From positions 1,054,001-1,118,000 of the forward strand of contig NZ_CP139779.1 of the NCBI RefSeq assembly GCF_034421375.1: DNA of 64,000 nt. Reading direction: 5' to 3'. Below the pieces are notes generated by a model. The model saw nothing but the letters and a program-made list of their open reading frames with translations. It was not told the DNA's origin and did no database searches. The position numbers and the translations under genes are program-made. The stretch comes from Microbacterium invictum (GTDB lineage: Bacteria > Actinomycetota > Actinomycetes > Actinomycetales > Microbacteriaceae). Of the stretch, positions 15,766 through 24,365 are shown piece after piece. The stretch's first letter is position 1; each line of letters starts with the position of its first letter.

Positions 15766-17244
15766 TCACGCGCGAAGGAGCTGCCGGGCGGCCAGCCCGA
15801 TGATCGCGCTGTAGGTGGGGTAGGCGAACTTCACGCCAGCCAGGGTTGCGACGTCGATGCCCGCCGCCATGGCGGTCGTCACCGACTGGATCACCTCGAC
15901 GGCGTTCTCGCCGACGGCATGAGCGCCGAGGATCAGCTCGCGTCGGTTGTCGGTGATGAGCTTGAGGAAGCCCACGGCGCGGTCGTCGATGACGGCCCGC
16001 TCGAGATCGGCGTAGTTCGCCACAGCCACGATGCAGCGCGCGTCGCGCTGCCGGGCCTGCTCCTCGGTGAGCCCGACCCCGGCGTAGTCGGGATCGGTGA
16101 ACCCGCCCGCGGGGAGGAGGTGATGCGGGGTGCGGCGATTGACGCCGAGCACTGCGTTCTCGGCAGCCGCTTCGCCCTCGAACTGCGCGGCCTGCACGAG
16201 CATGTCGCGTCCGATCGCGTCACCCACGGCGAGGATGTGCGACACCTCCGAGCGGAAGTACGCGTCGACCGGGATCGAGGAACGCTCGATCCGGACGCCC
16301 GCGTGCTCGAGCCCGAGATCTTCGACGTCGGCGGGCCAGCCGGTGGCCATCACCACCGCGTCGAAACGATCCTCGGCGGGTCCGTCCTGCTCGCGCCACC
16401 GCAGCACGATCCCCGTGCCGTCCTTCTGCAGGGCATCGACGCCCGCGATCCCGGTGCGCACCGTCATCCCGTGGCCCTCGAACGAGGCGGCGATCGCGGC
16501 GGAGACGTCGGCGTCGGAGGCCATGAGCACGCGCGGTGCCACGTCGAGGAGACTCACCGTGGAGCCGAACGACTCGAACACGGTCGCCAGCTGCGCGCCG
16601 GTGTTGCCCGCGCCGATGATCGCGACGCGGGGCGGGAGGCTCGGGAGTTCGAGGACGTGTTCGGGCACGGTCGCGAGCTCCGCGCCCGGAAGGGGGAGGC
16701 GTCGGGAGTGCCCCCCGACCGCCACGATCACCGAGGCCGCGCGGATCCGCCGGCCGGAATCCAGACGCAGGGTGTGCGCATCGGCGAAGCGCGCCCGCCC
16801 CTCCTGCACGAGGTCGATCCCCGCCGCGCCGAACCTCTCGGCCTCGTTCTTCACCGCCCGCACCCGGTCGACCCGCTCGTGGACGCGGGCGACGGTGGCG
16901 GGCCAGTCCAGGGCCTCGGGATGGGTCACCACGCCGTAGTCCCGGGCCGCACCCACCTCGCGCATCAGCCGAGCGGTCTTGGCGAGGACGCGGGTGGGCA
17001 CGCAGCCGGTGTTCACACAGGTGCCGCCGAGGCGGTCGGATGCCTCGAGAACGACCACCTTCGCACCGAGCTCCGCGGCGCGAAGGGCTGCCGCCGTCCC
17101 GGCGGGGCCTGCTCCGATGACGGCGAGATCGTACGCGTCGGTGTCGCTGGGCACGGTGTCGCTGGGCACGGTGTCGCCGGGCACGGTATCGCTGGGCTCG
17201 GTCTCACTGGGCGCGCGGGGGCTGGTGTCGCGGGGGCTGGTCAC
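15766..17244 (-). CDS. Pyridine nucleotide-disulfide oxidoreductase, Lpd/MerA-like
   Basis: 492 residues. After a 37-residue tail of five near-identical pentapeptides (PSDTV type, encoded by a 15-bp tandem repeat at 17140-17214) comes the FAD fold DLAVIGAGPAGTAAALRAAEL, the redox pair GGTCVNTGCVPT, an NAD fold VAIIGAGNTGAQLATVFE, and the second FAD motif ILAVGDAIGRDML. The C-terminal interface lacks the His-Glu dyad of dihydrolipoamide dehydrogenase: the position reads FAYPTYSAIIG, not HPTLSE. Soluble transhydrogenase has a similar YPT there. The natural substrate is therefore uncertain (quinone, metal or small disulfide). No lipoyl partner genes are near. GTG at 17244 is used. Confidence 0.85.
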   Translation of the reverse strand: MTSPRDTSPRAPSETEPSDTVPGDTVPSDTVPSDTDAYDLAVIGAGPAGTAAALRAAELGAKVVVLEASDRLGGTCVNTGCVPTRVLAKTARLMREVGAARDYGVVTHPEALDWPATVARVHERVDRVRAVKNEAERFGAAGIDLVQEGRARFADAHTLRLDSGRRIRAASVIVAVGGHSRRLPLPGAELATVPEHVLELPSLPPRVAIIGAGNTGAQLATVFESFGSTVSLLDVAPRVLMASDADVSAAIAASFEGHGMTVRTGIAGVDALQKDGTGIVLRWREQDGPAEDRFDAVVMATGWPADVEDLGLEHAGVRIERSSIPVDAYFRSEVSHILAVGDAIGRDMLVQAAQFEGEAAAENAVLGVNRRTPHHLLPAGGFTDPDYAGVGLTEEQARQRDARCIVAVANYADLERAVIDDRAVGFLKLITDNRRELILGAHAVGENAVEVIQSVTTAMAAGIDVATLAGVKFAYPTYSAIIGLAARQLLRA

Positions 17245-17318
17245 GCAGTCAGTGTCGCACCCGATGACCGACGGCGGGCGCGTCGGCGGTCATCGGGTGC
17301 GACGGGGGCCGCAGGGGA

Positions 17319-19013
17319 TCAGCCCGGGCGGTCCCCCCTGCCGCCCGGCCCGTCCGCGGCACCCGGATCCCCGGAACGCGCCGCGGCCGCTGCCCGCGCC
17401 GCCTGCTCGGCCCGGATCGTCTCCGTCTTCACGTCCGTGGGTCGCTCGCCCTCGTCCCACATCCGGTCGATCGCCGTCGCCGGCGAGGTCGTCGCCGCCA
17501 GAGACGCCTCCATGGCCCGCTCGAATCGGCTCTGACGCCGCTTCAGCCACAGCCCGACCGTGACGAGCACGATCAGCACCGCGTAGCAGGTGGCGGCGAA
17601 GGGGTGGAGCACCAGATCGACCATGTTCCCCTGGCTCAGCTGCAGCGCCTTGCGCAGCTGCTGCTCGCCCATGGGCCCGAGGATGAGCCCGACGATCAGC
17701 GGCGCGATCGGATACCCGAAGCGGCGCATGACGTACCCGAGCGCTCCGACGACGAGGAGGATCAGGATGTCGAGGGTCGAGAAGCTCACCGCGTAGGCCC
17801 CGAGGGTCGCGAAGGCGATGATGCCGGCGTAAAGGTAGGGGCGCGGGATCTGCAGCAGCTTCACCCACACGCCTACCAGCGGCAGGTTCAGCACGATCAG
17901 CAGGAGGTTGCCGATGTACAGGCTCGCGATCAGCGCCCACACGAGGTCGCCCTGGTTCTGGAACAGCAGCGGGCCGGGCTGGATGCCGTAGGACTGGAAC
18001 GCGGTGAGGATGATCGCCGCGGTTGCCGTCGTCGGCAGCCCGAGGGTGAGCAGCGGCACCAGGACGCCCGCGGCGGCGGCGTTGTTCGCCGATTCGGGAC
18101 CGGCCACCCCTTCGATCGCCCCGCGGCCGAACTGCTTCTTGTTCTTGGAGAGCTTCTTTTCCGCCGCATACGACAGGAAGGTCGCGACGTCCGCCCCGCC
18201 GGCGGGGATCGTGCCGATCGGGAACCCGATCACGGTGCCGCGAAGCCAGGGCTTCCACGACCGCCGCCAGTCTTCGCGCGACATGCTCGTGCGCCAGCTG
18301 CCCGAGACCGGGATGATCGGGATCGGGCCGTGCCGGAGGCGCGCGGCGACGTAGAACGCCTCGCCGACGGCGAAGAGTCCGACCGCGACGAGCACCACGC
18401 TGATGCCGTCGGACAGGGCCAGCATCCCCATCGTGTACCGGGCCTGGCCGGTCGTCGTCTCGGTACCGATCAGTCCCACGAACAGTCCGATGCCGAGCGA
18501 GGCCAGGCCGCGCGACACCGACGAGCCGAGGAGCGCCCCCACGGTGATGAAGGCCACGACGATGAGCGCGACGAAATCGGCGGGGGTCAGGGTGACGGCG
18601 AAGTCGGCGATGAGGGGGGCGAACAGAGTCAGCAGGGCTGTGGCGATCGTCCCCGCGACGAACGAGCCGATCGCCGCGGTGGCGAGGGCCGCAGCGCCGC
18701 GGCCGAGCTTGGCCATCTTGTTGCCCTCGATCGCGGTGATCACCGACGCCGATTCACCCGGGGTGTTCAACAGGATGCTGGTGGTGGATCCTCCGTACAT
18801 GCCGCCGTAGTAGATTCCGGCGAACATCACGATCGCCGCGGTCGGCGGCAACGACAGGGTGAGCGGCAGCAGCAGGGCCACCGTCATGGCCGGGCCGATG
18901 CCGGGAAGGACGCCCACGGCCGTGCCGATCAGCACGCCCAGGAAGGCGAAGAGCAGGTACTCGGGCTGGAACGCCGTGGCGAACCCCTCGAGCAGGGAAG
19001 CGATGTTGTCCAT
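17319..19013 (-). CDS. tctA: Tripartite tricarboxylate transporter, large membrane subunit
   Basis: 564 residues with about 11-12 transmembrane helices. The glycine-rich signature [17 protein letters not shown] lies near residue 35, and [19 protein letters not shown] follows near 75, both standard for TctA. With TctB and the lipoprotein TctC it imports citrate or another tri- or dicarboxylate using an ion gradient. The gene begins 11 nt after tctB in the order tctC-tctB-tctA. The last 60 residues are a hydrophilic, Ala/Arg/Gly-rich cytoplasmic extension. Confidence 0.93.
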   Translation of the reverse strand: MDNIASLLEGFATAFQPEYLLFAFLGVLIGTAVGVLPGIGPAMTVALLLPLTLSLPPTAAIVMFAGIYYGGMYGGSTTSILLNTPGESASVITAIEGNKMAKLGRGAAALATAAIGSFVAGTIATALLTLFAPLIADFAVTLTPADFVALIVVAFITVGALLGSSVSRGLASLGIGLFVGLIGTETTTGQARYTMGMLALSDGISVVLVAVGLFAVGEAFYVAARLRHGPIPIIPVSGSWRTSMSREDWRRSWKPWLRGTVIGFPIGTIPAGGADVATFLSYAAEKKLSKNKKQFGRGAIEGVAGPESANNAAAAGVLVPLLTLGLPTTATAAIILTAFQSYGIQPGPLLFQNQGDLVWALIASLYIGNLLLIVLNLPLVGVWVKLLQIPRPYLYAGIIAFATLGAYAVSFSTLDILILLVVGALGYVMRRFGYPIAPLIVGLILGPMGEQQLRKALQLSQGNMVDLVLHPFAATCYAVLIVLVTVGLWLKRRQSRFERAMEASLAATTSPATAIDRMWDEGERPTDVKTETIRAEQAARAAAAARSGDPGAADGPGGRGDRPG

Positions 19014-19024
19014 GTCGATTCACC

Positions 19025-19564
19025 TCATCCGAACAGGGGACCGGGGCCGTACCACCAGTCGAAGGCGAGGCCTCGTGGGAGGAAGAGTCCGAGCACCTCG
19101 CCGAAGAGCAGCTGGGTGGCGATGCCGAGGATCAGCCCGATCACGAACCCGAGCCACGGGCGCTTCGCGCCCAGCGACCACGCGGCGCCACCGAAGAGGA
19201 CGGCGGCCGACAGCCACCAGCCGAGGGGCTCGAGCAGGAAGATGACCGCCACGAGGAGCGCGGCCAGGCGCGCCATGGTCCACCAGTCGGTCGTGGCGTT
19301 CGGGTCGATGTCCTCGCCCTCCTCCTTCGCCCCGAGGCGACCTCGCACGACGTCGACGACCAGGGCGATGCCGGCCCCCAGGAGGATCACCGACACGAGG
19401 TAGGGGAAGACCCGCGGGCCGACCTGTGCGCCGGCGGGGGTGCGGATGAGGAAAGCGCCGACGAAGGCGTACACCCCGAGGGCGAGGATGCCGGCGGCGA
19501 AGATCAGCTCGCCGATGCGTTCTCCGCCCCAGCGACCCGATCCCCCCGCCTCGGCGGAGGTCAT
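19025..19564 (-). CDS. tctB: Tripartite tricarboxylate transporter, small membrane subunit
   Basis: 179 residues with four predicted helices, the pattern of TctB: LIFAAGILALGVYAFVGAFL, then FPYLVSVILLGAGIALVVDVV, and two further helices after a charged loop. It overlaps the tctC stop by ATGA. Sequence conservation of TctB is low, so identification rests largely on size, topology and position. Confidence 0.88.
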   Translation of the reverse strand: MTSAEAGGSGRWGGERIGELIFAAGILALGVYAFVGAFLIRTPAGAQVGPRVFPYLVSVILLGAGIALVVDVVRGRLGAKEEGEDIDPNATTDWWTMARLAALLVAVIFLLEPLGWWLSAAVLFGGAAWSLGAKRPWLGFVIGLILGIATQLLFGEVLGLFLPRGLAFDWWYGPGPLFG

Positions 19565-20583
19565 TGGATCAGTCCGATGTTCTGCAGGGTCCCCTGCACG
19601 TCGGCGATGTTCTCCGACAGGAACGCGTCGAACTCGTCGCCGGTGAGGAAGGCGTCGGTCCAGCCGTTGGTCTCCAGCACCGATTCCCAGGTGCCGGACT
19701 CATTCATCTGGCCGATGAGGTCGACCAGGCCCGCCTTCTCGTCTTCGGTGATGTCGCCGGGGGCGAGGAGGCCCCGCCAGTTGGTGTAGACGACGTCGAA
19801 GCCCTCGTCGACCATGGTCGGGGCATCCGGGAGCAGCGCGGCCGGCTCCTCGCTCGACACGGCGAGCGCACGCAGGTCGCCCGATTCGACGTACTGCGCG
19901 AACTCGCCCACGCCGGAGATCCCCGCCGAGGCGTTGTCGCCGAGGAGGAGCGAGACGGCCTCGCCGCCGCCGGCGTTGGGGATGTAGTTGAGCTTCTCGG
20001 TGATCTCCGCGCCATCCAGCCCCGCGTTCTCGAGCAGCAGCCCCGCGAGGATGTGGTCGGCCCCGCCGGCCGAGCCGCCGGTGATCGTCACCGACTGGCC
20101 GTTGTCGACGACGTCGTCGATGAGATCCTGCAGCGTCTGGTACTCCGACGAGGCGGGTACGACCACGACGAGCGGCTCTTCGGTGAGGCGGGCGATGGGG
20201 GTGGTGTCTTCCATCCGCGTCTCGGCGGCGTTGGTCTCCACGGCGCCGACCATCACCAGCCCCGTCACCATGAGGGTGTTCGGGTCGCGTTCGTTCGCGA
20301 GACCCGCGAGGCCGACGGTGCCGCCGGCGCCGCCGACGTTGGACACCGAGGCGGTGCTGACCAGACCGTCTTCGGTGAGGGTCGACGAGACTGCGCGGCC
20401 GGTCTGGTCCCAGCCGCCGCCGGGGTCGGCGGGAACGATGATCTGCACGGCGTCGGGGAGGGTCGCGGCGTCCGGCGATGCGTCATCGCTTCCCCCGCCC
20501 GCACCCGGCCCCTGCGGATTGCAGGCGGTCAGAGCCAGGATCGCGATGCCCGCCATCCCGGCGGTGAGAACGGTTCTGCGCAT
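19561..20583 (-). CDS. tctC: Tripartite tricarboxylate transporter, substrate-binding lipoprotein
   Basis: 340 residues. A signal peptide ends at the lipobox ALTAC (cysteine about residue 21), so the mature protein is lipid-anchored outside. Residues 40-340 match the Bug/TctC family, with PADPGGGWDQTGRAVS near the N-terminus forming the carboxylate-binding loop. The ligand is probably a di- or tricarboxylate. ATG at 20583 follows GAAGGAGAG. A 7-bp hairpin (20609-20630) sits in the leader. The divergent sensor kinase gene starts 180 bp away and probably controls this promoter. Confidence 0.93.
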   Translation of the reverse strand: MRRTVLTAGMAGIAILALTACNPQGPGAGGGSDDASPDAATLPDAVQIIVPADPGGGWDQTGRAVSSTLTEDGLVSTASVSNVGGAGGTVGLAGLANERDPNTLMVTGLVMVGAVETNAAETRMEDTTPIARLTEEPLVVVVPASSEYQTLQDLIDDVVDNGQSVTITGGSAGGADHILAGLLLENAGLDGAEITEKLNYIPNAGGGEAVSLLLGDNASAGISGVGEFAQYVESGDLRALAVSSEEPAALLPDAPTMVDEGFDVVYTNWRGLLAPGDITEDEKAGLVDLIGQMNESGTWESVLETNGWTDAFLTGDEFDAFLSENIADVQGTLQNIGLIQ

Positions 20584-20763
20584 GTGAGGTCACTCTCCTT
20601 CGAGCTCCGGAGGCATCGGTACCTCCGGGGTGGAACCGACCGTAGGCATCCCCTCCGCGGCTGTCGCGCTTGTGGAACTAACGCGCACTTCGGCAAGTAT
20701 TGGTCGCGCCCGACATCCGGCATCTCCCCGCCCCGGGGGCACAATGGGGGAGTGGTCCGAGCG

Positions 20764-22338
20764 ATGTCGCTGAGACGGCAGCTGTTGCTGCTGCAAGCGT
20801 TCATCGTGTGCCTGGTGACGGTCGCGACCGGTGCGGTGGCCATCGCGGTGCAGGAGCGGATCATCCGCGATCAGACGCGGGAGCGCATGGTCGGCGTCGC
20901 GCTGTCCATCGCCCGCCTCCCCGACATCCGCGATGCGCTCGTCGCGGAGGATCCGAGCGAGCGCATCCAGCCGATCGCCGAGGTGATCCGCGAGTCGTCC
21001 GAACTCGCATACGTCGTCGTCACCGACGCGAAAGGCATCCGCCTCTCGCATCCCGATCCCGAACGCATCGGGGAGATGGTCTCGACCGATCCGTCGATCC
21101 CGCTGTCGGGAGAGATGTTCGTCGGGACGCAGACGGGCACCCTCGGCGAGTCCTGGCGGGTGAAGGTGCCGATCTACGCCTCGACCGGGGCGGACGAGGG
21201 CGGTGAGGTGATCGGGTCGGTCTCGGTCGGCATCCTGGAGTCCTCCCTCGCGCAGGACCTCCAGGCCTGGGTGCCCTGGCTCCTGGGTGCGGTCGCGGGG
21301 TCCGCCATCGTCGGGGTCCTCGGGGCGGCGTGGGTCACCGGCATCGTTCGACGCCGGATCTTCGCGCTTGAACCCGGAGAGATCGCCGAACTGGTGCGGG
21401 AGCGCGAGACGATGCTCCACCGGTTGAGCGAAGGGGTCATCACCGTCGACTCGGCCGGCGTCATCACGATGGCCAACGACGCCGCCGTCCGCCTGATCGG
21501 GGCGGGGGAGCTCGCCGGCCGGCGCGCGGTCGATGTGCTCGAGGACGCGGTGTTCGATGTCCTCGAGCGGGGTGAGCCCGAAGGGCGCGTGGTGCTCGCG
21601 GGAGAGCGCGCCCTCATCGCGCGGGCCACGGGTATGCGCGACGACGGCGGGGTCGTCGTCGGCGGAACGCTCTTCCTCCGCGACCACACCGCGCTCCACG
21701 AGGCGCTGCGCGAGATGGACGGCGCCCAGTCGCTGACCGACGGGCTGCGCGCCCAGGCGCACGAGTTCTCCAACTCGCTCCACGTGGTGGCGGGACTTCT
21801 CGAACTCGGGCGGATCGACGAGGCTCGCGGGTTCATCGAGCGGATCCGGCCCGGCGGCTCCGTGCCGCTCTCCGAGGACGGATCGGCCCTCTCGGGCGAG
21901 GTGGCCGCGCTCCTCGCGGTGAAGGTGGTGCAGGCGCGCGAGCGCGGCGTCGCCGTCGACGTGCGCGCGCAGCGCGACATCCCGCAGGGGATGGTGGGCG
22001 ATGCGGTCACCATTCTCGGGAACCTGGTCGACAACGCCCTAGATGCCAGCGCAATGGGCGACCGCGTCGTGATCGAGGTCGCCGCCTCCGTCGACGGCGG
22101 CCTGCAGTTCACGGTCGAGGACTCCGGGCCCGGCGTTCCGCCGGCTCTGCGGGACGACGTCTTCCTCGAGGGGGTCAGCACCAAGGATGCGGGGGCGCGC
22201 CGTCGAGGGATCGGTCTCGCGCTCGTGCGCCGCATCGCGATGCGCCGCGGCGGCGAAGCACGCATCGACCGCTCGCCGCTGGGCGGGGCGCGGTTCACCG
22301 TCGTCCTTCCGCTCCGCACGCCGGCGGTGAGGACGTGA
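20764..22338 (+). CDS. Sensor histidine kinase, CitA/DcuS/DpiB type
   Basis: 524 residues. Helix 1 (about 8-28) is followed by an extracellular PAS-like sensor (about 30-165) with RMVGVALSIARLPDIRDAL and VVVTDAKGIRLSHPDPERIG, typical of carboxylate sensors. Helix 2 (about 172-195), a cytoplasmic PAS, the H box LRAQAHEFSNSLHVVAGLL, the N box NLVDNALDAS and a G box (EDSGPGVP, RRGIGLALVRR) follow. It should sense an extracellular carboxylate and phosphorylate the next gene product. GTG at 20752 is an alternative start; ATG at 20764 follows GGGGGAG at 11 nt. It is divergent from tctCBA. Confidence 0.92.
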   Translation: MSLRRQLLLLQAFIVCLVTVATGAVAIAVQERIIRDQTRERMVGVALSIARLPDIRDALVAEDPSERIQPIAEVIRESSELAYVVVTDAKGIRLSHPDPERIGEMVSTDPSIPLSGEMFVGTQTGTLGESWRVKVPIYASTGADEGGEVIGSVSVGILESSLAQDLQAWVPWLLGAVAGSAIVGVLGAAWVTGIVRRRIFALEPGEIAELVRERETMLHRLSEGVITVDSAGVITMANDAAVRLIGAGELAGRRAVDVLEDAVFDVLERGEPEGRVVLAGERALIARATGMRDDGGVVVGGTLFLRDHTALHEALREMDGAQSLTDGLRAQAHEFSNSLHVVAGLLELGRIDEARGFIERIRPGGSVPLSEDGSALSGEVAALLAVKVVQARERGVAVDVRAQRDIPQGMVGDAVTILGNLVDNALDASAMGDRVVIEVAASVDGGLQFTVEDSGPGVPPALRDDVFLEGVSTKDAGARRRGIGLALVRRIAMRRGGEARIDRSPLGGARFTVVLPLRTPAVRT

Positions 22339-23018
22339 GCCTGCGGACCGTCGTCGTCGACGACGCGCCCTCGGTGGCGGCGCTTCACGGCATGTTCGTC
22401 ACCGCGCATCCGGCGTGCGCCCTCGTCGGGAGCGCTGCGTCCGGCCCCGACGCGGTCGCCCTCATCCGGGCGGAGGCCCCCGACCTGGTTCTGCTCGATG
22501 TCCACCTCCCCGGGTTCTCGGGGATCGACGTGCTGCGCGACATCCGTGCCGATGCGGGGCTCGCGCAGCCGGATGTCATCGCGGTGACGGCGGCGCGCGA
22601 CGTCGACACGATCCGAGACGCCCGGATGATGGGGGTTCGGCACTATCTGGTGAAGCCGTTCAGCGCGCACGAGCTGCACCAGCGCATCGACGACGTCCTG
22701 CGGGAGCGCGCAGGCACGGCGTCGGTCACCGCTCCGCTGGACCAGCGCGCCGTCGACGCCCTCATGCAGCCGGCGGGGCGCCGCACGCTTCCCAAGGGCC
22801 TCACCGACGAGACCCTGCAGACGGTCGCCCGCGCGCTGGAGGAGGCGGGCGAAGCATCGGCGTCGCAGATCGCCGACCGGGTGGGCCTGTCGCGGGTCAG
22901 CTGCCGGCGCTACCTCGAGCACCTCGCCGACGGCGGCAGTGCGACGCGCGCACTGGACTACGCCACGGCCGGGCGACCCGGCACGCGGTACCGGTTCGTC
23001 TCGGTCGCGCGCCGCTGA
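22335..23018 (+). CDS. Response regulator, CitB/DpiA type
   Basis: 227 residues. The receiver domain (1-120) has the acidic pair DD near residue 8, the phospho-acceptor in LVLLDVHLPGFSG and the Lys in HYLVKPF. The C-terminus has a winged helix (ASASQIADRVGLSRVSCRRYLEHL, two stretches) as in CitB/DcuR regulators. The GTG start overlaps the kinase stop, so the pair is coupled. The likely target is the tctCBA promoter in the 180-bp divergent region, where ACTTCGGCAAGT (about 20688-20699) is an inverted repeat worth testing. Confidence 0.92.
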   Translation: MSLRTVVVDDAPSVAALHGMFVTAHPACALVGSAASGPDAVALIRAEAPDLVLLDVHLPGFSGIDVLRDIRADAGLAQPDVIAVTAARDVDTIRDARMMGVRHYLVKPFSAHELHQRIDDVLRERAGTASVTAPLDQRAVDALMQPAGRRTLPKGLTDETLQTVARALEEAGEASASQIADRVGLSRVSCRRYLEHLADGGSATRALDYATAGRPGTRYRFVSVARR

Positions 23019-24221
23019 TCAGGCGCCGAAGAGGCGCTGCAGGCGCTGCACGCCCTCGAGGAGTGCGTCGTCGCCGAGCGCGTACGACAGGCGGAGGTAC
23101 CCGCTCGGGCCGAACGCCTCGCCGGGAACCACGGCCACCTCAGCCTTCTCGAGGATGAGGTCTGCGAGCTCCAGCGTCGTGGTCGGAGTGACCCCCGCCC
23201 ACTCGCGGCCGAGGAGGCCCTGCACGTCGGGGTAGACGTAGAACGCGCCGAGCGGGTTCGGCACCGTGACGCCCGGGATCTTCGCCAGCTCGGTGACGAT
23301 TACGCGGCGACGCCGGTTGAAGGCGTTCCGCATCTTCTCCGCCTCGATCTGCGGCCCGGTCAGTGCGGCCAGCGCAGCGCGCTGCGCGACGTTGTTGACA
23401 TTGCTCGACAGATGCGACTGGAGGTTCGCGGCGAGCTTGATCGCGTCGGCCGGGCCGACCATCCAGCCCACCCGCCAGCCGGTCATCGCGTACGTCTTGG
23501 CGACGCCGTTGACCAGGATGGTCTGCCCCGCGACATCCGGAACCGCCTCGACGATCGAGGTGGCGCGTGCGCCGTCGTAGACGAGGTTCTGGTAGATCTC
23601 GTCGGAGATCACCCAGATGCCGTGCTCGAGCGCCCACTCGCCGATCGCCCGGGTCTCATCCGCGGAGTAGACCGCACCGGTGGGGTTGGAGGGTGAGACG
23701 AAGACGAGCACCGTGGTCCGTTCGGTGCGTGCGGCCTCGAGCTGCTCGACGGTGACCTTGTACTCCTGGTCGGCGCCGGCGAAGACCTCGACGGGCACGC
23801 CGTCGGCCAGCCGGATCGCCTCGGGGTACGTGGTCCAGTACGGGGCGGGGAGAAGCACTTCGTCGCCCGGATTCACCACCGCCTGGAAGGCCTGGTACAC
23901 CGCCTGCTTGCCGCCGTTCGTGACGATGATCTGCGACGGCGCGACATCCCATCCGGAGTCGCGGAGAGTCTTCGAGGCGATCGCCTCGCGCAGCACCGGC
24001 AGGCCCGCTGCGGGGGTGTAGCGGTAGTTCGCCGGGTCGGCCAGGGCTTGGGCGGCGGCGTCGACGATGAAGGACGGAGTGGCGAAGTCCGGCTCCCCCG
24101 CGGCGTAGGAGATCACCGGGCGCCCGGCCGCCTGCAACGCCTTGGCCTTCGCATCGACCTTGAGCGTGGCCGATTCGGCGATCGCGGACAGTTTGCGGGA
24201 GAGAGGAGCGCGGGAGGTCAC
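23019..24221 (-). CDS. Class I PLP-dependent aminotransferase, aspartate type
   Basis: 400 residues. The PLP lysine is in [19 protein letters not shown], and the Iγ-type aspartate aminotransferase features [26 protein letters not shown] and RLSYALG are present. It transfers the amino group of aspartate or a related amino acid to 2-oxoglutarate. GTG at 24221 was chosen because TACGCT lies 6 nt upstream and because the protein then begins at the family's usual N-terminus; an in-frame ATG at 24254 would reach past that promoter. The stop is directly adjacent to the response regulator stop on the other strand. Confidence 0.92.
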   Translation of the reverse strand: MTSRAPLSRKLSAIAESATLKVDAKAKALQAAGRPVISYAAGEPDFATPSFIVDAAAQALADPANYRYTPAAGLPVLREAIASKTLRDSGWDVAPSQIIVTNGGKQAVYQAFQAVVNPGDEVLLPAPYWTTYPEAIRLADGVPVEVFAGADQEYKVTVEQLEAARTERTTVLVFVSPSNPTGAVYSADETRAIGEWALEHGIWVISDEIYQNLVYDGARATSIVEAVPDVAGQTILVNGVAKTYAMTGWRVGWMVGPADAIKLAANLQSHLSSNVNNVAQRAALAALTGPQIEAEKMRNAFNRRRRVIVTELAKIPGVTVPNPLGAFYVYPDVQGLLGREWAGVTPTTTLELADLILEKAEVAVVPGEAFGPSGYLRLSYALGDDALLEGVQRLQRLFGA

Positions 24222-24290
24222 GGTAGAAGCGTAGCGGCGTGCCGCATCGGCCACCCGGCCGGGCGCGGTTCCGCCGTGAAACCGACCTCA

Positions 24291-24346
24291 CCCGTCGAGA
24301 CCGCACGCGGGGGCGTGGGTCTCGACGGGCGAGTGCGGTCTCGACG
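24291..24346. repeat. Nested inverted repeats between aspartate aminotransferase and malate synthase
   Basis: The arm at 24291-24306 can pair either with 24318-24329 (CCCGTCGAGACC/GGTCTCGACGGG) or with 24333-24346 (CGTCGAGACCGCAC/GTGCGGTCTCGACG). Both pairings are perfect and mutually exclusive. It lies just after the malate synthase stop and probably ends that transcript. Confidence 0.65.
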
Positions 24347-24365
24347 GTCCGGCGGGCAGGCCGGC

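Noticed and set aside
15364..15814. Several overlapping frames through the palindromes on both strands
   Set aside because: They exist because the repeats lack stops; no start signals, no codon bias and no family similarity.
17140..17214. Possible frameshift caused by the tandem repeat
   Set aside because: The unit is 15 bp and the frame stays open through it.
19564..20763. Long N-terminal extension of the sensor kinase frame
   Set aside because: It would lie opposite tctC; the kinase has its own start at 20764 followed directly by the first membrane helix.
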